DNA of 64,000 nt from positions 115,042,385 through 115,106,384 of the forward strand of contig NC_044981.1 in the NCBI RefSeq assembly GCF_008728515.1, given 5' to 3'. The notes under the pieces were generated by a model that was given only the letters and a program-made list of their open reading frames with translations, was not told the DNA's origin and made no database searches. This document shows, in pieces, positions 22,979 to 34,043 of this stretch. The stretch is from Papio anubis. Lineage: Eukaryota > Chordata > Mammalia > Primates > Cercopithecidae. How positions within the stretch are numbered: position 1 is the first letter of the stretch; every line of letters starts with the position of its first letter. The translations under genes were made by a program, and so were the position numbers.

Positions 22979-24904
22979 GGCATAGAAATGCGAATCAAAT
23001 GCTGTGAACTGTGCGCTTCATTGTGAGAGCAGCGCTAAATAGACAAGTGATCAAAGCTGGCTGGGTAAGCGGTCATACGGGAGTAAGCCTGGGGCCAGAA
23101 TCTGTGAGCAGAAGAGACAAGAATCATCCCATGGATGGGGAGAAGGACAAGAAGAAAATGAGCAAGGGAGCTGTGCAGGACAGTGCTCAGAGTTGCAGAA
23201 GTGGGGTGGAGAGCAGGTGATGGATGGAGGAAGAGAGGCTCGAGGAAAGGAAGGATGGAACCCATGGGGCTTCCCTAAGCAGGGGAAGGGCACTGTGATG
23301 CCACGAACATTGTCACTGCTCATTCCCACAAGGGCTATACATGGCTTCGAGGACCAAACACCAACATTCAACTTATTTTTATTAAAAACATTATATTTCA
23401 CATAGAAGCCTTAGCAATTCAAATGGTAGGCAGCTGAAGATTCCTGCTGTCTCCTAGGACCCCACCAGACCCTCTGCAGTGACTCAATCAGGGACAGCCA
23501 GCAGGGCCTTGGAGAACTCTCAGGACTGGGTATCAGCCTTTGAGAAGCTATCATCAGTAGGTGGCCTCCTGCTTGTCAGGCAGTAGGCTCCATTTTGTGA
23601 TGGCCTCTCCAGACACAGTGTAACCATGATGATGGTCCAGCCTCTCTTGCAGCCAACAGTTATCTCTAGGCCCTGATACTGCCAACAGCTTTCCCCTGAC
23701 TGGTCTGTTTCCGAAGAATTTCTGAGGGGGCCGGCTCTTCCTCACTCTTAGAAATAACAGAAAAGCAGAAATAGCACAATTTTCCTTCTTCAATTCTATT
23801 TATTTAGAGACAGATGACAAGGATCTCTTCCTGGATTAATTTGTGACCTTAGGAATATCAAGGAATATCTTTACTTAAAAGTGTCCTCACGAGTATCCAC
23901 ATATCTGCCTCATGAGTATCTGTGTATCTACCTCATGAGTATCTGTGTATCTGCCGTTGGATCTTATACAAAACTCGGGAAGTTTCTCTCGAGATCAAGG
24001 TGTGTGCTTCTTTTCTGCTGGAATATGAAAACTAAATAACCCAATGCATTTCTCTGTTTTTATCTTGGCTACTAGAAGGTTCAGCTATAAATGCAGAATT
24101 CATGTCAATAATTCATTTCAAATACAAGGTGATTTCTATTTTTTCTCATTTTAGATGTCCTGCTTCATACTTAAAAAAAAATAAGGTTGTAGAAGATGCC
24201 GTTTTTAAATGATCTGGAAGGATAGCTCCCATTTTGCTATGTTTTTGCAAAGAATTCCAACTTCCTAGTAAGATACATCCTCTTTAAAAGATTAAATAAC
24301 TTAGAAATGTTGACAAACCATTGATACAGGAATACAGTACTTTGAAGAGATGAATCTCCTAAGGAGAAGGGTGTTGTTCAGATGACTTAGTAAAAAGGGG
24401 AAAGCTCACGGGAACAAGCTTGGATGGTTTCTTTAAATATCCTCACTGAGCTCAGGGGGCAGTCAGGTGCCCTGAAGGGGCAGGCTTCATATTGGTCAGG
24501 GGAGGGACTGACACTCTCTAGACTTACTAGATATTGGGCTCCCACCAAGGACTGGGAATTAGTGGTACTCTCCGTCTCCTCACAACATGGTTACACAGAG
24601 GGGACAGTCACCCTGAGTTTCTGATCATACCTTGCTCTGTCTGTTCTGTTTCCGTGCTTTATTTTGACCTCCAATATCTTCACCACTGGCTGCAAAACAC
24701 TCTTGTAGGCAGCCTGCTTCCCAGCGAAGCCCCAGACTCCAATGAGTCCCACCGTCCTCCCAGTCTCTGGGAATCTGCTCCCCCTCCTGGTACCCCCACT
24801 ACTCATTCTCAAGTGCTACTAATTATCCCTAATTTATGAGATTCCCCTCCACACTGAGCTGCCTGTCCACCCTTTGGTTTAAACACAGGCTGGTCAATTT
24901 CTCT
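22979..24904. other. single-copy DNA with one short tandem array
   Basis: About 1.9 kb without recognised transposons. Overlapping frames of 66-116 codons at 23011-23405 and 24424-24839 show no domain and no splice context I would trust. Confidence 0.5.
23885..23953 (+). repeat. three copies of a 23-bp tandem repeat
   Basis: Units start at 23885, 23908 and 23931. Units two and three differ only at the last base (cctcatgagtatctgtgtat core); unit one is more diverged. Confidence 0.92.
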
Positions 24905-25045
24905 GTTCTTATCCTTCCTCCAAACCTACACACTAATGCCGGTGAGCATGGCACTGTATCTTATTGCTCTGTGTATTCCTAGCATCCATCCCAGTGCCGA
25001 GCACATTCAAAGCACTCAACCAACGTTTGAAGAACTCATTTCACC
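24905..25045 (+). repeat. L2 3' end
   Basis: gcactgtatcttattgctct and atcccagtgccgagcacatt, followed by caaccaacgtttgaagaact, resemble the L2 terminus. Confidence 0.6.
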
Positions 25046-25225
25046 TCTTTGCCTTAGTTATATCAGTTTCCTCACCTATAAAATAGAGATTCTAAAGTTA
25101 CTATGAGGATTCAATGAGTCAAAACATAGAAAGTAGCCTGTTTGAGTATATTCTAAGCTGAACTTCATTGAATATAAAGTTTGCATTATTATTAGGCACT
25201 CAATAAATGTTTGTTGAACAAAAGA
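25046..25225 (-). repeat. MIR, antisense
   Basis: cagtttcctcacctataaaa, tatgaggattcaatgagtca and the closing aggcactcaataaatgtttg match MIR read backwards. Confidence 0.75.
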
Positions 25226-26189
25226 CTAAATGAATATTGATATAATGACAGAATCAATATTAAAAAATTAAATTACTCACTTGCCCAGTAAGTTTTATCT
25301 TTGAAACACTTTCACATTGAATCAATATCCACAAACATGGGTGGTAGTTATGGGAAACAGGCATTATTATTGTATACAAGGCATCTGTCAATCACAGACA
25401 GAGCTGGATGCCATTGGAAGTACATGCTGTATGGAGGGCAATGGCCAAATTCCCTTTCTCCTAGCCCTAGCCCTGTGCGCATTCTCAGAATGCAGGACAG
25501 TGTGATGAGTTCTGCATGTGACACAGTGGAGAAAGTGACCCCCATAAGCTAATGTAACCCAGCATTTGTTTCCGGCATCTGCCAGAGCAATTTCAATTAG
25601 CTTCCAGAATAGATACTGCCATGTAGCTGATGCAGCAATTTCCATTTAAAGCACTATGGAGCAATTTCGTTTCATAAAGCTATCCCTGCAGCTTAGATTC
25701 AAGAGTATGCCACATTTATGAAGATGGAAATGGCATAATCATGTTCTAAGTAGAGTCTATAAGTCACAAACCAATTCCAAAGGCCAATGAATCAGAAAAG
25801 TTGCTTTTTCCAGATACTTTTCCATAATTTGAGGCCCAAGGGCATGGCGGCCAGGGCTGAACATATGACCACCATAAAAGGTCCTCATTTTCTTAAAGTT
25901 CCTGAGTGTCTCTCACCTGCTTGTCAAGCTATACTCTCCCTGAAGAATAATTTTGCCTAATAACCCTTTGAGTTAGCATAATTCTGCAAATCTCCCATTC
26001 AGAGGACAGCATCTCTTCATATCAGGTATAAATAAGACTCACCTAAAGAAAGACTATCCACGATATGATACCCCTCACATAACAAAGGAAGAGAGATCCT
26101 CAAGAAGAGAAGAGCCTCAACTAGATCTCAATAATTAAATTACCAAGGAGAAACTTTTATCCCATAATTTCAACTTGCTCTATCCAACT
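25226..26189. other. single-copy DNA
   Basis: No repeat recognised. It contains three agcaatttc motifs at 25586, 25634 and 25660 in a stretch that looks little changed by repeats. The 62-85 codon frames at 25301-25645 overlap on both strands and look like chance. Confidence 0.5.
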
Positions 26190-26566
26190 CGGATAGGGTT
26201 TGGCTCTGTGTCCCCACCCAAATCTCATCTGAAACTGTAATCCCCACATGTCAAGGGAGGGAGCTGCATTCCTCAAGTATCAAGAAAGGGAGTGATTAAA
26301 TCATGGGGGTGATTTTCCCCTTGCTCGTCTAGTGATAGTGAGTGGGTTCTCACAAAATCTGACGGTTTGAAAGTGTGACACTTCTTTAGCTCTCTCTCCT
26401 GCTGCCTTGTGAAGAAGGTACTTGCTTCTCCTTCACCTTCTGCCATGATCGTAAGTTTCCTGAGGCTTCCCCAGCCATGCATAACTGAGTCAATTAAACC
26501 TCTTTCCTTTATAAATTACTCAGTCTCAGTTATTTCTTTATTGCAGTGTGAAAATGGACTAATACA
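26190..26566 (+). mobile_element. solo MaLR LTR (MST type)
   Basis: Runs from cggatagggtttggctctgt to ggactaatac, with gtccccacccaaatctcatc near the start and tcaattaaacctctttcctt near the end. The flanks caact and aaact suggest a 5-bp duplication. No internal region. The 69-codon antisense frame is not a gene. Confidence 0.88.
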
Positions 26567-26784
26567 AACTAGAATTTATTTATTAACACTCCAAACAAAG
26601 GAACAAATGTTATCTGAACCAAATAACACTCCCTCTCTGTTTACTAATTAATATTCTGAAAATATCATATGGCTAGTGAATAGAACCATTAAAGCCAAAG
26701 AGCAACAGTATGAGTGCAGCCACTGCTGCTGACTAATGGTGGGATCATAGTGACCAAGGAATCCCCAGGAAAAGAGAGAGGGAG

Positions 26785-26950
26785 GGGAACATTTATTGAG
26801 CACCTATTATATGCCAGACTGTGTGTTTTCAGCTTGTCCTATCACTCAGTCCTCACAGGGACTGCACAAGCAGTTGCAGATGAGGACATTGAGCCTCAGA
26901 AAGGTTAAGGCCAAAGCCCAATGTCACACCACCTATGAGGTTGTGGACCC
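26785..26950 (+). repeat. MIR
   Basis: aacatttattgagcacctat, tatgccagactgtgtg and gatgaggacattgagcctca follow the MIR order over most of its length. Confidence 0.85.
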
Positions 26951-27734
26951 TAAATGTAACCACACATGTGACCCACTCCTCATTCCCCAGAGCCTCTGCA
27001 ACATTTTGTTTTATCAACTTAGAAGCCAAGATGAAAGTCAGGACCTCTCATCTAGAACAGCAGAATCATAGTGAAGGACTTTATGTTTTTGGTATATTTC
27101 AAACTGTGGTTAATATAATTTATTTATTTAAAAAATACTCAACTGCAAACATTTCAGTTAAATCATTCTAGCCAATATTTTCATACCACTCTGTTGAGGA
27201 AGATATGTTTATGCCGACACACATTTGAGGCGTATTTCAAAGAAGTAAGTATTTATTAATATTTGGATTTCACTAATATATGCATGGCAAATTCTTCAGC
27301 TATTTCTGGAGGGCTTTTATAAATGAGTTCACAACCATGGATGAAATAATTTTCATTCATTTATTTCATTCATCTGCTCCTCAAAATAAGTAATATCTTC
27401 ATTTTTCTCAACTTTATTAATTTTGATGTAAATAAAAATGAATGCTTTTCCCCAAATCATAGAAAATAGGTGCCCAAAAGGCATGAGACAAATATTATCG
27501 GTGATCTATTTTTAAGTTAATAACTATTTAAAGGTTCACACATTTATTGAATCTAATCTTAAAATCAGAAATATAATTTATTCACATGGCATTAATATAG
27601 CCTAATTTAAAATTTCAATGAGCCTTTAAAAACCAGAAATACAAATTATAAAATCAGGGCTAGTGTCTAATATGCTTTGTTTGACTGTGTTGGTATTTTA
27701 AACGTACTGTTCTACATGTATACTTTTATTCTGC
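26951..27734. other. single-copy AT-rich DNA
   Basis: Very AT-rich; no repeat or gene recognised. Confidence 0.5.
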
Positions 27735-27769
27735 TTAGCTTTTTTAAAAACTGCAGTATAATTTATATA

Positions 27770-28117
27770 CAGTCATCCTTCAATATCTGTGGGGGATTGG
27801 TTCCAAGATGCTCAAGTCCCTTATATAAAGTGGTGTATATTTGCATATAACCTACACACATCCTCCCATATACTTCAAATCATCTCTAGATTACTTATAA
27901 TACCTAATACAATGCAAATGGTATGCAAATAATTGTCATATGATATTATTTGGATTCTCTAAATAATCTAAACATAGATATAAATTTGTTTATAACATAA
28001 TAATGACAAGAAAGATGTTTGTAGATGTCAGTATAGATATATTTTTTTCCCAAATATTTTCAGTCTGTGGTTGGTTGAATCCATAGACACAGAAACCTCG
28101 AATACAGAGGCCAACTC
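27770..28117 (+). mobile_element. Tigger-like (MER2-type) DNA transposon
   Basis: Begins cagtcatccttcaatatctg and has gggggattggttccaagatg. The far end has ggttggttgaatccatagac and agaggccaact. TA flanks both ends (27768-27769, 28118-28119). It is the same family as 20969-21285 in the opposite orientation, and sits inside an L1M. Confidence 0.8.
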
Positions 28118-28468
28118 TATAGTAAAATGCAAAAATCTTAAGTGAAGTAAGTATGCAGCTTGATGAATTTTAATGTATGTATGTACTCGTGTACTCACTA
28201 TTCATAGCAAACTGACAACATTCCAGAAAGTTCTCTTGGGTCCCTTCCCAGGCAGTATTATCCCCAACCCTCTCCCACCCCAAATCTCAGGTAACCATTT
28301 TCCAGCTTCCTACACCACAGATTAGTTTAGACTGAGTTTCATCTTCATAGAGATGGGATCTTATGAGTGTCTCTTTTGTGTCTGGCTTCTTTTACTCAAC
28401 ACTGTAGTTCTGAGATTCTTCCACATGGTTGCATGTATCACTCTTTTGCTGGTTTTTATCAGCTTCTC

Positions 28469-28766
28469 TTTTTTTTTTTTTGGAGACAGAGTCTAGCTCT
28501 GTCACCCAGGCTGGAGTACAATGGCACAATCTTGGCTCACTGTAACCTCCACCTCCCAGGTTCAAGTGATTCTCCTGCCTCAGCCTCGCAGGTAGCTGAG
28601 ATTACAGACACCCACCACCGCGCTCAGCTCATTTTTTTTGTATTTTTAGTAGAGACGGTGTTTCATCATGTTGATTAGGCTGGTCTCGAACTCCTGAGCT
28701 CAGGTGGTCTGCCCGCCTCTGCCTCCCAAATGCTAGGATTACAGGCGTGAGCCACCGCGCCCGGCC
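28469..28766 (-). mobile_element. AluS
   Basis: Antisense full-length, flanked by 9-bp duplications tatcagctt (28457-28465) and tatcggctt (28767-28775), inserted in the L1M. The 103-codon frame across it is an Alu artefact. Confidence 0.93.
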
Positions 28767-28775
28767 TATCGGCTT

Positions 28776-29146
28776 ATCTTTCTACAGGCTGTTCACTCTG
28801 TGTCAGATGCCACCTTCGCTGCCTCACAAATCTTGCTGATCTTACTGAACTCACCCAACACCATGTTCTCCATCAGGCTTTTCTCGATCTCCCCAGACAA
28901 AATTAGCAGCTCCTTTTCTGCTCATGTTGTCTTCTTTAAAAGGCATTTCATTTTGCCACATGTGGTGTGTTGGTACTCCCTGGGGGACAGGAAGTGCTGG
29001 TTCCCTCATTCTATAGAGCACTCACCAGAAGGATAGGAGAGGACACAGACCAATAGTCACTTGGTGGATGAATGTAGCTGGGAGGTGGAGCCGTGGAGGA
29101 CAGAGGGAGGAAAATGTTTAATTAAGGCCCAGATGCATTCTCACCA
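28776..29146. other. mostly single-copy DNA
   Basis: After the few last bases of the L1M nothing is recognised. The 78-codon frame at 28800 has no domain. Confidence 0.5.
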
Positions 29147-29286
29147 TTTTCCTTCCCTTTTTCCTCTCCTGCCACCTCTTTTCTTCTTTCTCCATCCTTC
29201 CCCCTTCTGCTCTTCCTCTTCCTCCTCCTCTACCCTTTCTTCTGCATCTCTCTGTTTCTCTCAATCTCATTCTTTGTTTTCTTTGC
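29147..29286. repeat. pyrimidine-rich low-complexity tract
   Basis: Mostly C and T, for example gctcttcctcttcctcctcc. The two 72-90 codon frames here are composition artefacts. Confidence 0.88.
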
Positions 29287-29775
29287 CTTATATGTTCATT
29301 TATTCCTCTTCTTGTGTTAGTGAATTCACTTGACAAACATTTAATGGAATATTAGCTACTAAGTTCCTGGAGTTTTCATTATACCTCTTCCCAAACAGCA
29401 GGCAGCAGGCCTGGTGGTCACTGTTCAGGGTATCAGGGGAAGAAAAAGAATGGTCTCAAGGTGGCAGTGGAAGAGAACTGTTAGGAGTAGAGAATAATCC
29501 CTGTCTCCAAGCCTGAGTGAGTGCCGAGTCTCGACTAGTCAGAAAAGGAGCCAGAAGTTTGACAATGGGTCAGACTATCTCTTAGTGGGTGGGGCTCTCG
29601 GAAGACATATAAGAGGATCAGGGGCTCAATAAGGAAGAAACCCACAGATTCACAGGACAAAAACCCATTGACTAGACACACTCCTCCTGTACTACACAGC
29701 TGCTCTAGGGGGTGCAGGAAGGTGGAGGAGCAGATGATAGGACAAATGCTTCTATGAGATATAATCATAATGAGT
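29287..29775. other. single-copy DNA
   Basis: Nothing recognised. Confidence 0.5.
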
Positions 29776-30030
29776 TTTTATTTATTTTTTATTTTTGAAA
29801 TGGAGTCTTGCTCTGTCACCCTGGCTGGGGTGCAGTGGTGTGATCTCGGCTCACTGCAGCTGGGACTACAGGCGCAGGCCACTACACACGGCTAATTTTT
29901 TTGTATTTTTAACAGAGACAGGGTTTCACCATATTAGTCAGGCTGGTCTTGAACTCCTGACCTCAGGTGATCCACCCGCCTAGGCCTCCCAAAGTGCTGG
30001 GATTACAGGCATGAGCCACCGCGCCAGGCC
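29776..30030 (-). mobile_element. Alu with a 50-bp right-arm deletion
   Basis: Antisense Alu in which ctcactgca is joined directly to gctgggactacaggcgc; about 50 bases of the right arm that normally separate them are missing. The rest, including the whole left arm, is present. Confidence 0.92.
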
Positions 30031-31390
30031 AAATTTTTCCATAAAAGCTGAGACTTTAACTGTGACAACTTCAGGAAGGAGAAAACAGAGTCAGAGGGAA
30101 GACTGAGTTGTGTCACTGCTCAGACCTACAGCAAGTATAAAATGAAGAAAGGCGCTTACATAACGTGATAGAACTCAATAGATTTTATAAATGAAGACGA
30201 TGATTCAGGGAGAACCAGTGATTCATCCAATTTTACACAACAGGTTCCTCTGTGCTTCCGTGGGTTTCTGAGGCCAAATCTAGCATTGTTCCTACCATAT
30301 TTCTCAAAAATAAAAAAGTTCACGAGCAGGATTTGAATAGGTAAAGGAATTTAGAGACAGCAATTTGAGATGGTAGAAAAAGAATAGAACACTAATGGAG
30401 GAGGAGGTTAGGAAAGTAGTTTGGGCCAGATGACTAAGGATTTCAATGCCAAGTAATGAAGTATAGACTTGATCCTTCAGAAGCAGTACTGGAATTAAGT
30501 TTTGGTTTTTAAATCAGAGGTAATATAAAATACAAAGAATGATTTAAAAGGCTTATTGAAAAAATAGGAATACAAAAGTCTTATTTAAAAAAAAGAATGA
30601 TTTAGGCCATTAGGTTAGTATAAAAGTTGCGCACATTGTGACTTTTTGGGCTGGTTATGCTTTAGGCTAAACAGGTCTCAGAATGGTACCAAACTCACAG
30701 TCTCTGCCAACCAACAGTGTTCCTCTGTGTCACCATATGGAAACCACGTGACCTCCCCATCATGACAAGAGATGGGTTAGACTTAGGGTTAGAGTTAAGG
30801 GTTAGGAATTGACCCAAGATACATCCACCTATTCACTGGACAGCAACTAGGCCATAATACAATCAACTAAACCTATACTACCCTTGCTTTCGGAGAGTTT
30901 GAACTTGAGACACACGATGATAGATAAACAATTGGTAATAGCCATAGATGCCTAAAGGCATATATAGGAAAGCAGAATCAGAGGGAGATGAGCTTCATCG
31001 ATGGCCCAGCATTCTAGCAGGTATCTACAGCTGTTGTGCTCAGGTGTTGGGAAGATAATTAGAAGTTCCAGTTGTCTTAGAGCCCAATGACAATTGTCCT
31101 TTTCCCAGATTACACTTTCATCTCCATGAAGCTAATGTATGACTGTAACCAGGGTTCTAGGCAACCTCCCTGAGTGAGATTCTGGCCACAGATCCTTGTA
31201 ACCAGGCTGTAGTACTTCAGGTGACTTTGAGGAGTCTCTGTTCCTCCTAGCTAAATAATTTTACCAGCAGCAAAGCTCAAGATTGGCTCAACTCCAAATC
31301 TTCAGAGGAGTTCAATGTGCCCTTCACCTTTCACATTATGAAAACCCCCACGGCAGATCACAGTGGTTGTCCCTCACTCTCTGCGGTGAT
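30031..31390. other. single-copy DNA
   Basis: No clear repeat. A short run of TTAGGG-like words lies at 30774-30806 and a possible mariner-like end near 30610. Confidence 0.5.
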
Positions 31391-31734
31391 TTCTTTCTTT
31401 CCTTCTTTCTTTCTTTTTTTTTTTTTTTTTATTTTATTATTTTTGTTTTGTTTTGTTTTAAGAGACAGAGTCTCATTCTGTCACCCAGGCTGGAGTGCAG
31501 TGGCGTGATCTCGGCTGACTGCAACCTCCGCATCCTGGGCTCGAGCGATTCTCCTGCCTCAGCCTCCTGAGTAGCTGGGATTACAGGCGCACACCACCAT
31601 GCCTGGCTAATTTTTCTATTTTTAGTAGAGGTGAGGTTTTACCATGTTGGTCTCAAACTCCTGGTCTCAGGTGATCCTCTCGCCTCAGCCTCCCAAAGTC
31701 CTGGGATTACAGGCATGAGCCAGTGCACCCAGCT
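31391..31734 (-). mobile_element. AluS with expanded T-rich tail
   Basis: The tail is a long T/TTTC/TTTTG tract (31391-31460), then a complete antisense Alu ending gagccagtgcacccagct. About 15 bases are missing in the left arm (ccatgttggtctcaaactcc). Confidence 0.92.
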
Positions 31735-31876
31735 CTATGTGGCTTCCAAACAAGCTTCCACTTGCATATGATTCTCGGTCTCTTATTTCAAATTCCTCTC
31801 TTGCATTTTCCGTCTAAGCATTTGTATGTAGTTCTGGAGCCAGGTTTCTTAACTTCTTAGGATGAACTCTGGCCTT

Positions 31877-32178
31877 GGCTGGGTGCGGCGGCTCACGCCT
31901 GTAATCCTAGCACTTTGGGAGGCCGAGGCGGGTGGATCACCCGAGGTCAGGAGTTCAAGACCAGCCTGGCCAACATGGTGAAAAACCCCACCTCTAATAA
32001 AAATACAAAAATTAGCTGGGCGTGGCGGTAGGCGCCTGTAGTCCTAGCTACTCGGGAGGCTGAGGCAGGAGAATAGCTTCAACTCGGGAGGTGGAGGTTG
32101 CAACAAGCTGAGATTGCATCACTGTACTCCAGCCTGGGCAACAGAGTGAGACTCTGTTTCAAAAAAAAAAAAAAAAAA
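31877..32178 (+). mobile_element. AluS
   Basis: Forward full-length with an 18-A tail. Flanks ctctggcctt and ttctggcttt suggest a mutated duplication. Confidence 0.92.
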
Positions 32179-33160
32179 TTCTGGCTTTTATTCATCCTAT
32201 TGATTCTCTCCACATCCATCTCTCTCTAATTGGTCGCCTATCCCAGGCCACCCTCCTGGGCCCAACCCCAAATCCTCATCAAACCTCCTGCAACCATAAG
32301 AGAAATGAGGGCCAGAAACTCACCAGAGCAACTGATTCAGGACTTGTCAATCTTGGGAGACTGAGGCCAATCAGGATGCTCCTGGGACAGTCAGTATGTG
32401 TGGGTCTGATTAAAAGGACTAGTGGGCAATTTGAATTTCAGAGACATTCTGGTGTTACTTTGCCATGTCCAGCAAGTGCCTTACTTTAGGAAACTACTGG
32501 TAATGATACACATTTCAATTCCATGCTTGCATACAATTTTAGAGGAAATATATTGCATAACAGATGGCAGTGGGGAGACACCGCTCTGGAATCACCTCCC
32601 TGGAGCACCGCTTACATACAGCGTCGCCTGGCATGGCGATTGCTCCCAGGAGGGTCATCGTTGCACCAACGCCGGTCATGTCTTGAATACAGACTCTTGT
32701 TTAGAGGGGACATTTTTTTTTCTCCTATTTTTACATCAGTGGGGTAGATCAGTTAGGAATAATAGGAACTGCAACAGACTAAATGCTCCAGGTAAATGAT
32801 CCATTTCCTTCCTTTCACTGTGTGTTTATCAGCCAGCCCAAATACTTTTCACATATAAATGTAAATGGAAACCTGAACACGCACAGTGTAAGATGTGTAA
32901 CAAGAGATTTGTGCCCAGCATGGAAAGTATCTCATAAGTGAGAAAATTACGTTCATTGTTTACAGAGCGCAGCACGCAGCATAATGTGCGATCTTCATAC
33001 TTGGTTCGTGGCTATTTTCCCAACTGTTTGATGAAAACAACAAAGAGACAACAAGCTGTGGTCTTTTGAACTAGACTGTTAAAAAAATTAAATCCAGGTG
33101 TATCTAAAAAATAAAAAAATAGAAATGCTTACATGGGACAAGTATTTTTCTCTGATCCAC
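32179..33160. other. single-copy DNA with a CpG cluster
   Basis: No transposon recognised. The CpG-bearing patch is given separately. An open frame of 125 codons (32422-32799, +) crosses it but has no domain I recognise. Confidence 0.5.
32582..32673. other. isolated CpG cluster, possible constrained element or exon
   Basis: Eight CpGs in 92 bp, including agcgtcgcctggcatggcga and caacgccggtc, in a region otherwise nearly free of CpG and of repeats. On the minus strand a donor-like gctgtatgtaag lies near 32610. Both + frames of 74 and 125 codons cross it, but no family is recognised. Confidence 0.3.
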
Positions 33161-33176
33161 TAAATATGTACTCCCT

Positions 33177-33487
33177 GACCGGGTGCAGTGGCTCATGCCT
33201 GTAATCCCAGCACTTTGGGAGGCCGAGACTGGCGGATCACAAGGTCAGGAGTTCAAGACCAGTCTGGACAACATGGTGAAACTTCATCTCTACCAAAGAT
33301 ACAAAAAATTAGCCAGGCGTGGTGGCGAGTGCCTGTAATCCCAGCTACTCAGGAAGCTGAGGCAGGAGAATCGCTTGAACCAGGGAGGCGGAGGTTGCAG
33401 GTTGCAGTGAACCAACATCACACCAATGCACTCCAGCCTGGGTGACAGGGTGAGACTCCGTCTCAAAAAAAAAAAAAAAAAAGAAGG
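33177..33487 (+). mobile_element. Alu (S/Y type)
   Basis: Full-length, with 16-bp duplications taaatatgtactccct (33161-33176) and taaatatgttctccct (33488-33503), one mismatch. A 7-bp repeat of gttgcag appears in the right arm. Confidence 0.94.
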
Positions 33488-33544
33488 TAAATATGTTCTC
33501 CCTTTAGAAATCCAGTAGTGATGGGAAGTAATGTCTTTCAGGGA

Positions 33545-33960
33545 GTGCAGTAGTTTGCTGGGGCTGCCATAACTAACAACCACCCAGTGGTGGCTTAAAC
33601 AACAGACATTTATTGTCTTGCAGCTCTGGAGGTGGGAAGTCCTACACTGAGGTTGGCAGAGTTGGTTCCTTCTAAGGCCTGAGAGGCAAGGTTCTGTTCC
33701 AGGCCTCTTTCTTTGGCTTGTAGGTGGCCATCTTCATGTTCCCAAGGTGCTCCCCCTGTGTGTGTGTGTGTGTCTGGCCCCAGATTTCCTTCTATGAGGA
33801 CACAAGTCATATTGGAAAAGGGCCCACTATAATGACCTTGTTTTAACTTGATTATTTCATAAAGGTCCTATCTTTAAATAAGATCATATTCAGAGGTACT
33901 GAGGGTTAGGACTTTGGCATATGAATTTGGGGTGGGGGAACGCAGTTAAGCTCAGAACAA
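33545..33960 (-). mobile_element. MLT1-type MaLR LTR, antisense
   Basis: Antisense LTR: tttgctggggctgccataac, ggcttaaacaacagacattt and cagctctggaggtgggaagt at one end, gggttaggactttggcatat and gaatttggggtggggga at the other. A short GT run (33758-33774) lies inside. Confidence 0.8.
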
Positions 33961-34043
33961 GAAACTTGAAAAATAATAGCTTTTAAAAGGGAGCTCTTAC
34001 CCATTTGATACAAGAAAACAAGTATCCTTTAAAAAGTGATCAC

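Larger units (their letters stand above)
27735..28790 (-). mobile_element. ancient L1 (L1M type), antisense, twice interrupted
   Basis: Pieces 27735-27769, 28118-28468 and 28776-28790 form one antisense L1 3' region, with gcagcttgatgaattttaat, gtgtctggcttcttttactc and agattcttccacatggttgc in order. It is interrupted by a Tigger-like element and by an Alu. Confidence 0.75.

Noticed and set aside
23883..23955. CRISPR-like array
   Set aside because: Units are directly adjacent with no spacers, and the host is a primate.
10895..26566. Retroviral-type gag/pol/env genes linked to the LTRs
   Set aside because: All three MaLR LTRs are solo; no internal coding sequence lies beside any of them.
30605..30645. 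Possible mariner/MADE1 end (ttaggttagtataaaagt)
   Set aside because: Only about 18 bases resemble the terminus and the partner terminus is missing.
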